Assembly (NCBI GenBank): GCA_037189645.1 | Contig: JBBCIY010000014.1 | Coordinates: 24,710-88,709 of the forward strand | Source of the DNA: Taishania sp037189645 | GTDB lineage: Bacteria; Bacteroidota; Bacteroidia; Flavobacteriales_D; Crocinitomicaceae | DNA: 64,000 bases | Direction: 5' to 3' | Shown: piece after piece, positions 17,070-26,367 of the stretch | How the letters are laid out: each line of letters starts with the position of its first letter | How positions within the stretch are numbered: the stretch's first letter is position 1 | Position numbers and translations under genes: made by a program | Notes under the pieces: generated by a model | The model's database searches: none | Told to the model about the DNA's origin: nothing | Seen by the model: only the letters and a program-made list of their open reading frames with translations

Positions 17070-17264
17070 GCAATTTAGTTGTAATGGTATAAATGAATCA
17101 CGTAGTTCGTAAATAAATTCTTCAACTAAAGTACGCACAAAATATCAAAGCGTTGCTTATTCAAACGCTAAAAAAACACCCGTTTTTGTTCCATAAAAAA
17201 TAAACCATTATTCTTCAATATGTTAAATATTGAACCGTAAATTCCTGCTCCCGAAACAATCGCT

Positions 17265-17302
17265 ACAAAAAACGCATGACCTCCATTCAGAAATCATGCG
17301 TT
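17265..17302 (-). terminator. Terminator after gatB
   Basis: On the minus strand AACGCATGA (17302-17294) and TCATGCGTT (17279-17271) form a 9-bp stem with a 14-base loop, followed by a run of Ts continuing to TTTTTTGTAG. It lies about 30 bases after the gatB stop codon. Confidence 0.75.
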
Positions 17303-17329
17303 CACTATCCTTTCGGGGAATACAGCCTG

Positions 17330-18781
17330 CTACTGCTCCAATAATTCTCTCATCAATTGATTTGCCTGCTTCGGGTCTGCCTTTCCTTGCGAAACTTTCA
17401 TCAGCTGTCCCATGAAGAAACCTGTCAGCTGTTTCTCTCCGTTCCTGTAACGGTCCACTTCTTTCGGGTTTTGCTCAATGACTTTCAAAATGTATTCTTT
17501 GATGGAATCTTCATTTGAATCCTGGATCACATTCAGGCGTTCAGCGATGCTCAATGGCGACTCTTCCGGATTTTCCGTCAATTCGGGAAATAGTTTCTGA
17601 GAAGCAATGGAAGTGGATATTTTCCCTTCTTCAATCAGCTGGATCAACGCTGCGATTTGCTTTGGTGCAACAGGAAACCCGGTTATTTCAAGTCCTCTGT
17701 GGTTAAGGTATGATTTCACATCTCCCATTACCCAGTTTGCAGCTGCTTTGTAATTCCCGGTGTGTGCGATCACTCCTTCGTAGTACAGTGCGACCTCTTT
17801 AGAATCGGTCAGCACATACGCATCGTAGTCCGACAATCCCAGCTCTTTTGTGTATTTCGTAAACAGCTCCCGGGGAAGCGGCGGCATTTCATTTTTCACG
17901 GCATTTATCTGTTCTTTACCTACATAAATCGGTTGCAGATCAGGTTCCGGGAAGTAACGGTAATCATTTGCAGCTTCTTTTGAACGCATGGAAATAGTGA
18001 TTCCTTTCAGCGCGTCAAATGAACGTGTTTCCTGGGCAATTGTTTCTCCTTTTTCCAATGCTTCAATCTGCCGGCTGATCTCAAACTCAATGGCACGCTG
18101 CACGTTGCGGATGGAGTTCATGTTCTTTACCTCGACTTTCGTTCCGAATACTTCTGAGCCTTTCAGCATTACCGAAATATTGGCGTCGCACCGCAATGAC
18201 CCTTCCTCCATGTTCCCGTCGCAGATGTCCAGGTAACGTACCAGTTTTCTGACTTCCGTCAAATAATTGTATGCTTCCTGGGAAGTTTTGATATGCGGTT
18301 CGGAAACAATTTCCAACAGGGGAACTCCGGCACGGTTCAGATCGACCAGCGTATCGAATACATCTACATCATGGATGCTTTTACCAGCATCTTCTTCCAT
18401 GTGAATACGGGTCAGCCCGATCACTTTATCATTCCCGTTATCGTCTTTGATGATGATTTCCCCGCCTGTGCAGATCGGCGTTTTGTCCTGCGTGATCTGG
18501 TAGCCTTTCGGAAGATCGGGATAGAAATAATTTTTCCGTGCGAAATACTGATTTTCCGCAATATCCGCATTACACGCTAACCCCAGACGAATGGCATATT
18601 CAATCGTCTTCTTATTCATCATCGGCAATGTACCCGGATGTGCCAGTGTCACAATGCTTACATTCGTGTTCGGTTGCGCACCGTATTCGTTTATATCGTT
18701 TGAATAAGCTTTGGATCTGGTCAGCATTTGCGCATGGACCTCCAGACCGATGACTGCTTCGTATTTGTTGTTATCAGACAT
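17330..18781 (-). CDS. gatB: Aspartyl/glutamyl-tRNA(Asn/Gln) amidotransferase subunit B
   Basis: GatB subunit of the GatCAB amidotransferase, which converts misacylated Glu-tRNA(Gln) or Asp-tRNA(Asn) to the amide. The 483 residues begin with YEAVIGLEVHAQMLTRSKAY and include the metal/kinase-like signatures NYFYPDLPKGYQITQ, GEIIIKDDNGNDKVIGLTRIHMEEDAGK, VDLNRAGVPLLEIVSEPH and EVKNMNSIRNVQRAIEFEI. The C-terminus is the YqeY-like tRNA-binding tail (FFMGQLMKVSQGKADPKQANQ). Full length. gatA and gatC are not in this window, so the complex is encoded at scattered loci. Confidence 0.97.
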   Translation of the reverse strand: MSDNNKYEAVIGLEVHAQMLTRSKAYSNDINEYGAQPNTNVSIVTLAHPGTLPMMNKKTIEYAIRLGLACNADIAENQYFARKNYFYPDLPKGYQITQDKTPICTGGEIIIKDDNGNDKVIGLTRIHMEEDAGKSIHDVDVFDTLVDLNRAGVPLLEIVSEPHIKTSQEAYNYLTEVRKLVRYLDICDGNMEEGSLRCDANISVMLKGSEVFGTKVEVKNMNSIRNVQRAIEFEISRQIEALEKGETIAQETRSFDALKGITISMRSKEAANDYRYFPEPDLQPIYVGKEQINAVKNEMPPLPRELFTKYTKELGLSDYDAYVLTDSKEVALYYEGVIAHTGNYKAAANWVMGDVKSYLNHRGLEITGFPVAPKQIAALIQLIEEGKISTSIASQKLFPELTENPEESPLSIAERLNVIQDSNEDSIKEYILKVIEQNPKEVDRYRNGEKQLTGFFMGQLMKVSQGKADPKQANQLMRELLEQ

Positions 18782-18817
18782 TAGACATTAAAATGTTAGA
18801 CATTAGACGTTGCCATT
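18781..18817. repeat. Short direct repeats TTAGACATTA upstream of gatB
   Basis: TTAGACATTA occurs at 18781-18790 (overlapping the gatB start) and again at 18796-18805, followed by the related pieces ATTAGACG and ATTAGA. It looks like a small tandem AT-rich repeat in the gatB leader; no function can be assigned. Confidence 0.5.
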
Positions 18818-18974
18818 AGATTTCAAGCAGAATTCTAACTTGGAATGCAAAATTAATGATTTAACGGATAAAAATAAGAAGTATTTACGATTAACCGGAA
18901 CTTTATCTCCGGATGGGATATTCTCTCCCTGATCAGGCACCCGGAAAAGACATGAAACGGAACAATCAAACCAT

Positions 18975-19010
18975 AAAAAACCGGGATGCAATCTTCATCA
19001 TATCCCGGTT
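18975..19010 (-). terminator. Terminator after purine nucleoside phosphorylase
   Basis: AACCGGGAT (18979-18987) and ATCCCGGTT (19002-19010) form a 9-bp GC-rich stem. On the minus strand the stem is followed by a T run (complement of the A run ending at 18980), fitting a Rho-independent terminator for the lpxK-PNP unit. The remaining sequence between gatB and the PNP gene (about 300 bases) shows no gene. Confidence 0.75.
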
Positions 19011-19079
19011 CCTGTATACTTATCCTTTATTCGGAAATCCTATCATCTCTCCGCTCTTCCTAAAACGAAAAGCAATGTA

Positions 19080-19892
19080 TCAGATCCTGGTGATCAATTC
19101 CCGCATGATCAATGTCATTTTCGGCTCTTGCCTGTTAGCAACATCAATTACATCCTGCAAGGAAACTTCCTTGATCTTCCCGGGAACGCCTAAATCCGTA
19201 ATGATCGAAATCGCAAAGCATGGGATGTCCATATGACGTGCTACGATCACTTCCGGAACAGTCGACATTCCTACCGCATCGGCACCGATAACACGTACGT
19301 ATTTGTATTCAGCAGGTGTTTCCAACGTCGGTCCGGTCAGTCCAAGATATGTTCCAACAGAAACCTTGATGTTGTTCTCATCGGCAATCTGTTTTGCCAG
19401 GTCAATCATTTTCCTGTCATAAGGTTCAGACATATCCGGGAAACGAGGCCCCAATTCATCAATGTTCTTTCCCAACAGCGGGTGCTCAGGAAACATATTG
19501 ATGTGATCATCCTGGATCATGATCTCTCCCACCTCAAAGTCAGGGTTCACACCTCCCGATGCATTGGACACAAATAACCGTTGGATCCCCAGCAGCTTCA
19601 TCACACGAACAGGGAATGTGACCTGCTTCATGTTGTATCCCTCGTAATAGTGGAAGCGCCCCTGCATGGCCATAACCTGTTTTCCGCCAAGATTTCCGAA
19701 AATCAATTTTCCTTTATGGCTTTCAACTGTAGAAACCGGGAAATTCGGAATGTCTTTGTATTCGATCTCGTCAATGATCTCGATCTCTTTCACCAATCCT
19801 CCCAATCCTGTTCCCAGGATAATACCGATCGTGGGCTGAACCTTTGTTCTTGACTGGATGTACGCAACTGATTCTTTAAATTGTGTCAACAT
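19080..19892 (-). CDS. Purine-nucleoside phosphorylase (trimeric PunA/PNP family)
   Basis: Cytosolic enzyme (270 residues) that phosphorolyses purine nucleosides to base and ribose-1-phosphate in salvage. Family motifs include the phosphate-binding loop IILGTGLGGL, SHKGKLIFG, RFHYYEGYNMKQVTFPVR, the SNASGGVNP segment and GLTGPTLETPAEY, followed by DAVGMSTVPEVIVARH. Length and motifs fit the trimeric PNP family and not hexameric DeoD. Its start overlaps the end of lpxK by 17 bases, so the two are translated from one message. Confidence 0.94.
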   Translation of the reverse strand: MLTQFKESVAYIQSRTKVQPTIGIILGTGLGGLVKEIEIIDEIEYKDIPNFPVSTVESHKGKLIFGNLGGKQVMAMQGRFHYYEGYNMKQVTFPVRVMKLLGIQRLFVSNASGGVNPDFEVGEIMIQDDHINMFPEHPLLGKNIDELGPRFPDMSEPYDRKMIDLAKQIADENNIKVSVGTYLGLTGPTLETPAEYKYVRVIGADAVGMSTVPEVIVARHMDIPCFAISIITDLGVPGKIKEVSLQDVIDVANRQEPKMTLIMRELITRI

Positions 19893-20946
19893 AGTTATTA
19901 ATTAATGTTTTAAATGCTTCTTCTTTATCCAATTTCACTGTTATCGACTGGTAGTACCACGGGTATGCCTGCCTGTCCGCCTCCGTCAATAATGGCTCCA
20001 GCCGCATAAAATCCTTCTCTGTCGTAACGATGATCGAATTTTGAGGCGTAAAAGTATCAAATTTTGTGTGAATTTTTGTCAAATCGGCTGTCGTAAAATG
20101 ATAATGGTCCGGAAAAATCATCGATTCCACGGTATAAAATCGTTTCAGGTATTTTTGCAATGGCTTTGGATCCGCGATCCCGGTAATGAGTAAAACAGTG
20201 GTGTATGCTGAAATTTCTTTCCCGAAAGGAATCAAATCTCCATAAATAATCCGGGAGAAAAATACCGGTTTTTGCATTAAGCGGGGAATGCTCCCCTCCT
20301 TTTCTCTCCCTTCAGAAGGGGAAACAGCCAATTTCCGGGAAATGTCCTGCTTCTCCGGTTCAGAAAGTGATTCGGGACATTTGGTAACAATGATGCAGTC
20401 AGCTCTTTTCTTCCCGCATTTCCATTCCCGAAGCGTTCCCGACGGGACCATATAATCAGCATAATAAGGTTTGTTGTAATCTGTCAGCAGAATGGAAAAC
20501 CCGGCCTTTACTTTCCTGTGCTGAAACGCATCGTCCAGCAGGATAACCGCGTTTTCACTTTTGGAACGGATCCGGTCCACACCGGTTTTCCGGTCACCGG
20601 AAACAATCACTAAGCTCTTCTCTCCTACCCGTTTTTTAAACATCAGAGGTTCGTCACCTACTTCACCAGCCGTATGCTTTTCCTTTACTTCCAGCAATCC
20701 CCTGGTTTTACGCCCGTATCCCCTGCTGAGAATGGCCACTGGGTGTTTATTCTCCAGCAAGTTCCATACATATAACGTATGCGGGCTTTTGCCTGTTCCA
20801 CCCATGCTCAGGTTCCCGACGACAATTGATTTTCCGGGAATGGGATAAGCTATTTTGATGCTCTGGTCGTACAGAAAATTCCGGATAGCAGTTATGCATC
20901 CGTACAGGAATGAAAAGGGGAATAATAAAATCCGTTTCAAAAGCAT
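19876..20946 (-). CDS. lpxK: Tetraacyldisaccharide 4'-kinase
   Basis: Inner-membrane kinase that adds the 4'-phosphate to the lipid A precursor. The N-terminus is a hydrophobic anchor (LLFPFSFLYGCITAIRNFLYD), followed by the Walker A-like VGNLSMGGTGKSPHT (about residues 43-57). Further conserved segments are RGYGRKTRGLLEV, GDEPLMFKKR, ILLDDAFQHRKV and FPDHYHFTTADL. The 356 residues match the family. A short low-similarity insertion at about residues 205-225 (RKLAVSPSEGREKEGS) looks lineage-specific. The stop lies inside the PNP reading frame. Confidence 0.94.
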   Translation of the reverse strand: MLLKRILLFPFSFLYGCITAIRNFLYDQSIKIAYPIPGKSIVVGNLSMGGTGKSPHTLYVWNLLENKHPVAILSRGYGRKTRGLLEVKEKHTAGEVGDEPLMFKKRVGEKSLVIVSGDRKTGVDRIRSKSENAVILLDDAFQHRKVKAGFSILLTDYNKPYYADYMVPSGTLREWKCGKKRADCIIVTKCPESLSEPEKQDISRKLAVSPSEGREKEGSIPRLMQKPVFFSRIIYGDLIPFGKEISAYTTVLLITGIADPKPLQKYLKRFYTVESMIFPDHYHFTTADLTKIHTKFDTFTPQNSIIVTTEKDFMRLEPLLTEADRQAYPWYYQSITVKLDKEEAFKTLINNYVDTI

Positions 20947-21174
20947 TTGACAAAGATAAGGGAATCATTGAATACTGAATTTTGAATTGTACTAACCTGC
21001 CGCTTTTGACAAAAATATACAATGCTTAATGGTTTCATCCTTCTCTTCTTTACATGATAAAATGAAAAACAACATCTGATTCCGCATATACAGCTTATTT
21101 CCCGGTGTAAAAAAACTCAGGAAACACACGTATAACGATACCACTACATTTTCAGCAAATCACCAATCGATTTT

Positions 21175-22335
21175 TCACCCCTCCAGACCTTTCACGATAT
21201 CTTCCCAGATATCATCGATGTGCTCCAACCCGATGGACAACCGGATCAGCCCATCGGTAATTCCGGATTCCAGCCGCTGTCCGGGGGTTAGCTTTGAATG
21301 TGTGGTTGATGCGGGATGTGTGGCAATACTGCGCGTATCTCCCAGATTGGCCGTCAGTGAGAACAGCTGAACAGTATCCAGAAAACGTTTTCCGGCTTCC
21401 AGCCCTCCGTCGATCTCAAAGCTCACAATCCCTCCTCCCAGGCTCATCTGCTTTCGTGCCACTTCATATCCGGGGTGTGATTCCAAAAACGGATACCGCA
21501 CCTGCTTTACGGCAGCATGCTGCTCCAGGCGCTTCGCGATTTCAAACGCACTCTGAGCATGGCGTTCGATCCTGATGTGCAGCGTTTCCAGCGACTTGGA
21601 TAAGATCCATGCATTGAAAGGGCTGATAGCCGGCCCGCTGTGACGAGCAAAGGCCCTCACTTTTGAAATGATCTCATGGGTAGAAAGGATGATCCCTCCC
21701 ATTGTCCGGCCCTGTCCATCCAGGTACTTTGTTGCCGAATGAATGACAATATCCGCACCGAATTCGGCCGGGCGCTGAATAACCGGGGTTGCAAAACAGT
21801 TATCCACAACCAGCAGTACATTTTTCCTTTTACAGATTTCCGACAATCGCCGCAGGTCAATGATATCCAGACCGGGATTGCTAGGTGTCTCCACGTAGAC
21901 CAGCTTTGTGTCCTTCCCGATCGCTTTCTCATACCCTTCGTAATCGTCTACGTCTGTAAACGTTACAGAAATCCCCCACCTGGGCAGCAATTCCGTCAGG
22001 ACTTTATGCGTGGAACCAAAGACCGATCTGCTGGAAACAATGTGATCGTTTTGCTGCAAGAGCGCCGCAAAAGTGGTGAAAACAGCCGCCATTCCGGAAG
22101 CAGTAGCCCATCCTGCCTCCATTTTTTCCAGTGCTGACAGCTTACCAAGCAATTCTTCTATGTTCGGATTCGCATAACGTGAGTAGATATGTCCATCCTT
22201 TTCTTCTGCAAACTGCGCCCTCATATCTTCCGCATCGTCAAACACAAAAGAGCTGGTCAGGTAGATTGGAACAGAATGTTCACCGTTTTTGCTTCTTTCT
22301 GTCTGGAACCGGATGGCTACTGTTTCTTTTCTCAT
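21175..22335 (-). CDS. metZ: PLP-dependent O-acyl-homoserine sulfhydrylase (MetZ/Cys-Met metabolism family)
   Basis: Cytosolic PLP enzyme (386 residues) that makes homocysteine from an O-acylated homoserine and sulfide, or cystathionine if cysteine is used. It shows the family's SRYANPN loop, ATASGMAAVF, YVETPSNPGLDIIDL and the PLP lysine motif HSATKYLDGQGR (Lys203). The ending QLFSLTANLGDTRSIATHPAS is typical of MetZ/MetB. Because metX lies in the same operon, O-acetylhomoserine is the more likely substrate (inference). Last gene of the SAM-riboswitch-controlled unit. Confidence 0.88.
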   Translation of the reverse strand: MRKETVAIRFQTERSKNGEHSVPIYLTSSFVFDDAEDMRAQFAEEKDGHIYSRYANPNIEELLGKLSALEKMEAGWATASGMAAVFTTFAALLQQNDHIVSSRSVFGSTHKVLTELLPRWGISVTFTDVDDYEGYEKAIGKDTKLVYVETPSNPGLDIIDLRRLSEICKRKNVLLVVDNCFATPVIQRPAEFGADIVIHSATKYLDGQGRTMGGIILSTHEIISKVRAFARHSGPAISPFNAWILSKSLETLHIRIERHAQSAFEIAKRLEQHAAVKQVRYPFLESHPGYEVARKQMSLGGGIVSFEIDGGLEAGKRFLDTVQLFSLTANLGDTRSIATHPASTTHSKLTPGQRLESGITDGLIRLSIGLEHIDDIWEDIVKGLEG

Positions 22336-22387
22336 TTCTGAATAATTATATTACTGTTACTGTATCAAACAACATTGCCCGACTTAC

Positions 22388-22801
22388 TCAGGGAACTATT
22401 GTTATCGTATAATCAATTTTGATATCGTCCGAAAGGCTGGCGCTGACTGAGCAGTATTTGTACAACGCCAGTTCTATCGTGGATTTCAGTACGTTTTCGT
22501 CAATTACATTGCAAAAAATAAAATGCAGGGTAATGTGTTCAAACGGCGATGGAACGGCTTCTTTTCGCCTGGTCTCGATTTTTACTTCGTAGCATCCCAG
22601 CAAAATCCGCTTTTTCCTCAGAATCTGGATCACGTCAACAGATGCACAGGCAGCCAGGCTTCCTGCGAGCAATTCCATTGGACGAAAACCTTTGTTCTTC
22701 CCTCCGATCGCGTCACTTGCATCAATCACGCAGGTAATGTCCTGCCCGTTTCTTAGCTCCATTACAAAAGGAGATTCCAGACGTTTCAAATTCAAGCTCA
22801 T
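22388..22801 (-). CDS. OsmC-family protein
   Basis: A 137-residue OsmC/Ohr-like protein, starting at ATG 22801 (a TTG at 22807 is a weaker option). Conserved features are the central helix MELLAGSLAACASVDVIQIL with the first cysteine and the second cysteine in ALYKYCSVSASLS. Such proteins are thiol-dependent peroxidases or handle reactive sulfur. Its position inside a methionine/sulfur operon is a repeated arrangement in Bacteroidetes and suggests a link to sulfide or thiol metabolism (inference). Confidence 0.85.
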   Translation of the reverse strand: MSLNLKRLESPFVMELRNGQDITCVIDASDAIGGKNKGFRPMELLAGSLAACASVDVIQILRKKRILLGCYEVKIETRRKEAVPSPFEHITLHFIFCNVIDENVLKSTIELALYKYCSVSASLSDDIKIDYTITIVP

Positions 22802-22815
22802 AACCAAATTGTTTA

Positions 22816-24057
22816 TTAAAATTCTACCTGGTACTGTTTTTTCTGTGCCTCCAGTCCGTTCGCATTGTTCTTGTGAATAACCGGGTCGGAAAGAAAGATA
22901 ACCGACAGATCCGGAATGCTGTTGAACTGGAACTTCTGCAATTCCGAGAAGTCAACCCACCCGATCTGGTACGAATAGCCCTCACTCTGGAAAACTTCGT
23001 CGATTCTCACAAACGGAATTTCATTGATCAATTCGACAAATTCCGAACCGACGTAAATCTTCACATAGAAGTTCCCCGACAACTTCAAGCTACCGTCGTC
23101 CGATTTTTTGTATTCGTACCTGTAATCGTACTTTATAGCCGAAATATCTGAGAGTACCGCGCTCGCCGTCGGGTAGCTGCCGGCTCCCTTTCCATAGAAC
23201 AGCTGCCTGTCTGCAAATGCCCCTTCGACTACAAGTCCGTTGAATTCTTCGCTGACATTGTACAGCAGGTTGGATGCACTGATGAAATGAGGGGCAACAT
23301 ATCCCAGGACACCATCCTCAATGCGTTCCGCTCTTGCCAGCAATTTTATCCTGTAGCCTTTTTCCTTCGCATAAGCGGCATCTTTCGCTTTTATATTCCT
23401 GATCCCGACCTGCTGGATTTTCCGATGATCGGCAGAAACACCAAACGCATGTTTCAGCAAAATGGTCAGCTTGTATTTCGCATCGTACCCGTCCACATCC
23501 AATGTCGGGTTGATTTCGGCAAAGCCAAGCTCCTGCGCCAGTTTCAAGGCCTCAGAATACGTCCCTCCCGATGAGAGTTTTGTCAGGATATAATTGGTCG
23601 TCCCGTTTATGATTCCTTCCACGGAAGCCAGCAGGTCATTGTTATAATATTCTTCCAGGTTCCGGAGAACGGGAATCGCTCCTCCGACAGCTGCCTCGTA
23701 TAAAAATGAAACATCATTTCTCCCGGCGAGGTCTATGAGTTCGTCCAGGTGCTCCGCGATCAGTTTTTTATTTGCCGAAACAACATTTTTACCTTTCTTC
23801 ATTGCCGTTGTCACAATTTCATAGGCAGCTTCGGAATCATTGATCAATTCCACGACAAGGTTGATGGATTCATCATCCAGGATGTCATTTTTATCAAAAG
23901 AAAAATTGTCTTCGCCAATTGAACGGGGTTTACCGGGATCTTTTACTACGATCTTCCTGATCTCCGTATGTTTGATCTTCGATTCGTTCAGGACATTGAA
24001 CAGTCCTTCTCCCACTACTCCGAATCCGAATAATCCGATTGTTATATTGTTGCTCAT
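22816..24057 (-). CDS. hom: Homoserine dehydrogenase
   Basis: NAD(P)H-dependent enzyme (413 residues) that reduces aspartate semialdehyde to homoserine, the branch point to methionine and threonine. The N-terminal Rossmann motif is GLFGFGVVGEGLFNVL. Catalytic-domain signatures are VVSANKKLIAEHLDEL, LYEAAVGGAIPVLRNLEE, GIINGTTNYILTKL and GYDAKYKLTILLKHAFG, the last containing the catalytic Asp/Lys. No aspartokinase domain is fused. The C-terminus has an ACT-like beta-rich end. Located between metX and the OsmC gene, which commits this copy to methionine. Confidence 0.95.
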   Translation of the reverse strand: MSNNITIGLFGFGVVGEGLFNVLNESKIKHTEIRKIVVKDPGKPRSIGEDNFSFDKNDILDDESINLVVELINDSEAAYEIVTTAMKKGKNVVSANKKLIAEHLDELIDLAGRNDVSFLYEAAVGGAIPVLRNLEEYYNNDLLASVEGIINGTTNYILTKLSSGGTYSEALKLAQELGFAEINPTLDVDGYDAKYKLTILLKHAFGVSADHRKIQQVGIRNIKAKDAAYAKEKGYRIKLLARAERIEDGVLGYVAPHFISASNLLYNVSEEFNGLVVEGAFADRQLFYGKGAGSYPTASAVLSDISAIKYDYRYEYKKSDDGSLKLSGNFYVKIYVGSEFVELINEIPFVRIDEVFQSEGYSYQIGWVDFSELQKFQFNSIPDLSVIFLSDPVIHKNNANGLEAQKKQYQVEF

Positions 24058-24074
24058 CTTTTCGTTTTTTTAAA

Positions 24075-25127
24075 TTAGTTATAGATCAAGTTGTAAAGAC
24101 CGGGAACCACTCCCGTTTCCTCGTTGCTGTAAAAAGCCGTGATGACTTTTGTCAGCTGTTCATTCTCCAGCAAAAAGCCGTCGTGTCCGAAGTCACTGGT
24201 GATCTGCTCAAAGCGGGCACCCGGAATACCATTTGCAAGGATTTTCTGCTCCTCTACAGGAAACAGCTGGTCTGATCCGATCCCGATCACCAGCGTTTTC
24301 GCTTTTATCTGCCGCAAAGCATCTTCAACAGTTCCTCTGCCTCTTCCTACGTTATGGGAATCCATTGCTCTGGATAACAGCACATAACTATACGCGTTAA
24401 AGCGATCTGCCAGCTTTTCTCCCTGGTAGCGTTGGTATGCGCTTGCCTGGAAATCAGCTGTTTTCCCATTGTCACTTTCAGCCTGAGTTCTTGCATATCC
24501 TGCATACGAGCGGTAGCTCAGCAGCGCGATGCTTCTTGCCGCGATCAGTCCGTTACGCCCACCATTCACATTGCCGTTACCATAGGTTGCATCTGCATAG
24601 ATCGCCAGACGCTGGCTTTCATTAAACGCGATCCCATAGGCTGAATGACGTGCATTTGTCGCAATGAGCACCAGGTGCAGGAATAATCCCGGCTCTGTTA
24701 TCGCCCATTCCAGCGCTTGCTGGCCACCGACCGATGCTCCGATCAATGTATGCACAGCACCTATTCCCAGGTATTCCCTCAATAAGATATGGGCATTGAC
24801 CATATCCCGGATGGAAACACCTGGAAATTCGTCCAGCAGAGGACGTTGGTTTAGCTGCGTGGTCAGGGGACCTGTCGTTCCATAAACAGATCCAAGTATA
24901 TTCGCACAGACAATAAAATAGTTGTCCGGGTCGTAAAGCTTTCCTTTTCCGACCATCCCCGGCCACCACTCTTCCGCATTACTGTTTGCGGTAAGTGCAT
25001 GACAGATCCATACGACATTGTTTTTCGCTTCATTGAGCTTCCCGTACGTATGATAGGAAATAGCCAGATTTTCGATCACCCCGCCATTTTCCAAATGGAA
25101 AGGTGCATTTATATGGTATGTTTTCAT
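24075..25127 (-). CDS. metX: Homoserine O-acetyltransferase
   Basis: Alpha/beta-hydrolase-fold acyltransferase (350 residues) that acetylates homoserine, the first committed step to methionine. The N-terminal ISYHTYGKLNEAKNNVVW and ICHALTANS are family signatures. The nucleophile elbow is LIGASVGGQQALEW (Ser132). The acid and His of the triad are probably in IGIGSDQLFPVEE and SDFGHDGFLLE. First gene of the operon, 160 bases after the SAM aptamer. Confidence 0.94.
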   Translation of the reverse strand: MKTYHINAPFHLENGGVIENLAISYHTYGKLNEAKNNVVWICHALTANSNAEEWWPGMVGKGKLYDPDNYFIVCANILGSVYGTTGPLTTQLNQRPLLDEFPGVSIRDMVNAHILLREYLGIGAVHTLIGASVGGQQALEWAITEPGLFLHLVLIATNARHSAYGIAFNESQRLAIYADATYGNGNVNGGRNGLIAARSIALLSYRSYAGYARTQAESDNGKTADFQASAYQRYQGEKLADRFNAYSYVLLSRAMDSHNVGRGRGTVEDALRQIKAKTLVIGIGSDQLFPVEEQKILANGIPGARFEQITSDFGHDGFLLENEQLTKVITAFYSNEETGVVPGLYNLIYN

Positions 25128-25289
25128 TAAAAATCGTGTTAAATAAGATGGTAAAAATTACCTGAACAAGCGGATGATAAATCAACAGCAGCACATGACA
25201 CGATCGGGATGACAATGAATGGTTGGTTTCAAATGAAACGAAGTGAAGAAAAACGGTTTGCTCTGAAAAAAATTTTTCATAATAAATTA

Positions 25290-25419
25290 ATTTATATTCT
25301 TCCGTGGCACTATTACCCGGAACAGGAATTGGCACCGGTTTTCCAATCCGTCAACTGACGGACTTAAAGTTGGTTGCCAGAGGGTCACAGAGCCTGTCTC
25401 TCACCTCTTCTCTATAAAT
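25290..25419 (-). ncRNA. SAM-I (S-box) riboswitch controlling the metX operon
   Basis: Minus-strand leader with the S-box core: AGAGACAGG, then CCCTCTGGCAACC (ending near 25372), a P3 hairpin TCCGTCAGTTGACGGA, and GGTGCCAATTCC (25336-25325). The closing P1 stem pairs ATTTATA (25419-25413) with TATAAAT (25296-25290). SAM binding should lower expression of metX-hom-osmC-metZ. No GC-rich terminator follows. An AT-only hairpin at 25282-25295 overlaps the 3' strand of P1 and precedes a T-rich tract, so it could act as the switching stem (inference). Confidence 0.9.
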
Positions 25420-25461
25420 CATATCAGCAAGAATGCTGTTCACCATTGTGAAATGATACCG

Positions 25462-25492
25462 CAAAATAAAGAAGAAAAAAATTAACTTCCAA
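25462..25492 (-). promoter_or_regulatory. Possible promoter for the SAM riboswitch transcript
   Basis: On the minus strand TTG (25492-25490) is followed after about 20 bases by a TTATTTTG-like box (ending near 25462), an imperfect match to the Bacteroidetes consensus. It is placed about 40 bases before the aptamer. A short inverted repeat CAGCA/TGCTG lies between. Confidence 0.35.
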
Positions 25493-25587
25493 ATGATTAT
25501 TTATTTTCACACTAAAAATATGCCTGGCTTTTTATATTTTAGCCGCACTGCCGTGGAAGGCAGAAATAGTTAATTTTATACTTAAAC

Positions 25588-26253
25588 ATGAAAAGAATAC
25601 TCTCAAAAATAGGGATAGCTCTGCTGGTAGCAATTGCTTCACATCCTGTATCGTCCCAGTCCAATGAAATTAAAGTCAGGTTCATCGGAAACTGCGGCAT
25701 GCACCTGACCGACGGGAAACTGGATCTGTACGTTGATTTCCCCTATAAATCCGGCGCCCACAAATACATGGAATATCACAAATCGGAGCTTGACAGTATC
25801 GCCGATAACGCCATTCATTTATTTACGCACAGACATGCCGACCATTATTCAAAAAAGCTGGTAAAAAAACTCAAAGGAACTGTCTATGGAAACTGGAATG
25901 TGTCAAAATTAGAACAGCTGAATGCTTCTTCGCAGGATTTTTCCATACAGGCGTTCAAAACTTCCCACAAATTTACATTCAAGCATTATTCTTACCTGAT
26001 CACCTGGCACAATAAAAAGATCTACATCAACGGAGATACCGGAAACGCAGAACCCCTGAGCAAAATAGGCACCGTTGACTGGGCTTTTGTTCCCTGGTGG
26101 CTATACAGGAATGCCATGGAGCAGAACATTGCTGTCCATGCCGCGATGTTCGGGATTTATCATTTGTATCCCTTCCAGGAGATACCGGAAGGTTTTCCTG
26201 AGAACATTCATTTTCACATGAAGCAGAACGAGGTCATTACAATACCTTATTAA
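25588..26253 (+). CDS. Exported MBL-fold metallohydrolase
   Basis: A 221-residue protein with a signal peptide (MKRILSKIGIALLVAIASHPVSSQ). The metal motif THRHADHYSKK (His81, His83, Asp85, His86) is an HxHxDH pattern, a later Thr-Ser-His (TSHKFTFKHYS) may give the third ligand, and INGDTG supplies the bridging Asp. It resembles the small UlaG/YtkL-like branch of the metallo-beta-lactamase fold, which acts on phosphodiesters or lactones, and not the antibiotic-hydrolysing enzymes. Substrate unknown. Divergent from the methionine operon. Confidence 0.78.
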   Translation: MKRILSKIGIALLVAIASHPVSSQSNEIKVRFIGNCGMHLTDGKLDLYVDFPYKSGAHKYMEYHKSELDSIADNAIHLFTHRHADHYSKKLVKKLKGTVYGNWNVSKLEQLNASSQDFSIQAFKTSHKFTFKHYSYLITWHNKKIYINGDTGNAEPLSKIGTVDWAFVPWWLYRNAMEQNIAVHAAMFGIYHLYPFQEIPEGFPENIHFHMKQNEVITIPY

Positions 26254-26367
26254 ATAGATGACACCTCATACATATCTCATCAGAAACAACACCCACGGTT
26301 GTTTTCTCAGAACAGTACTTTTTTAACGTATCTTTAGCTCTTAAAAAATTCATCAATTTCATTGCAA

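Noticed and set aside
25588..26253. Second beta-lactamase for the MBL-fold gene
   Set aside because: It has the HxHxDH pattern of other MBL hydrolases and lacks the Cys ligand and Lys/Asn of B1 enzymes.
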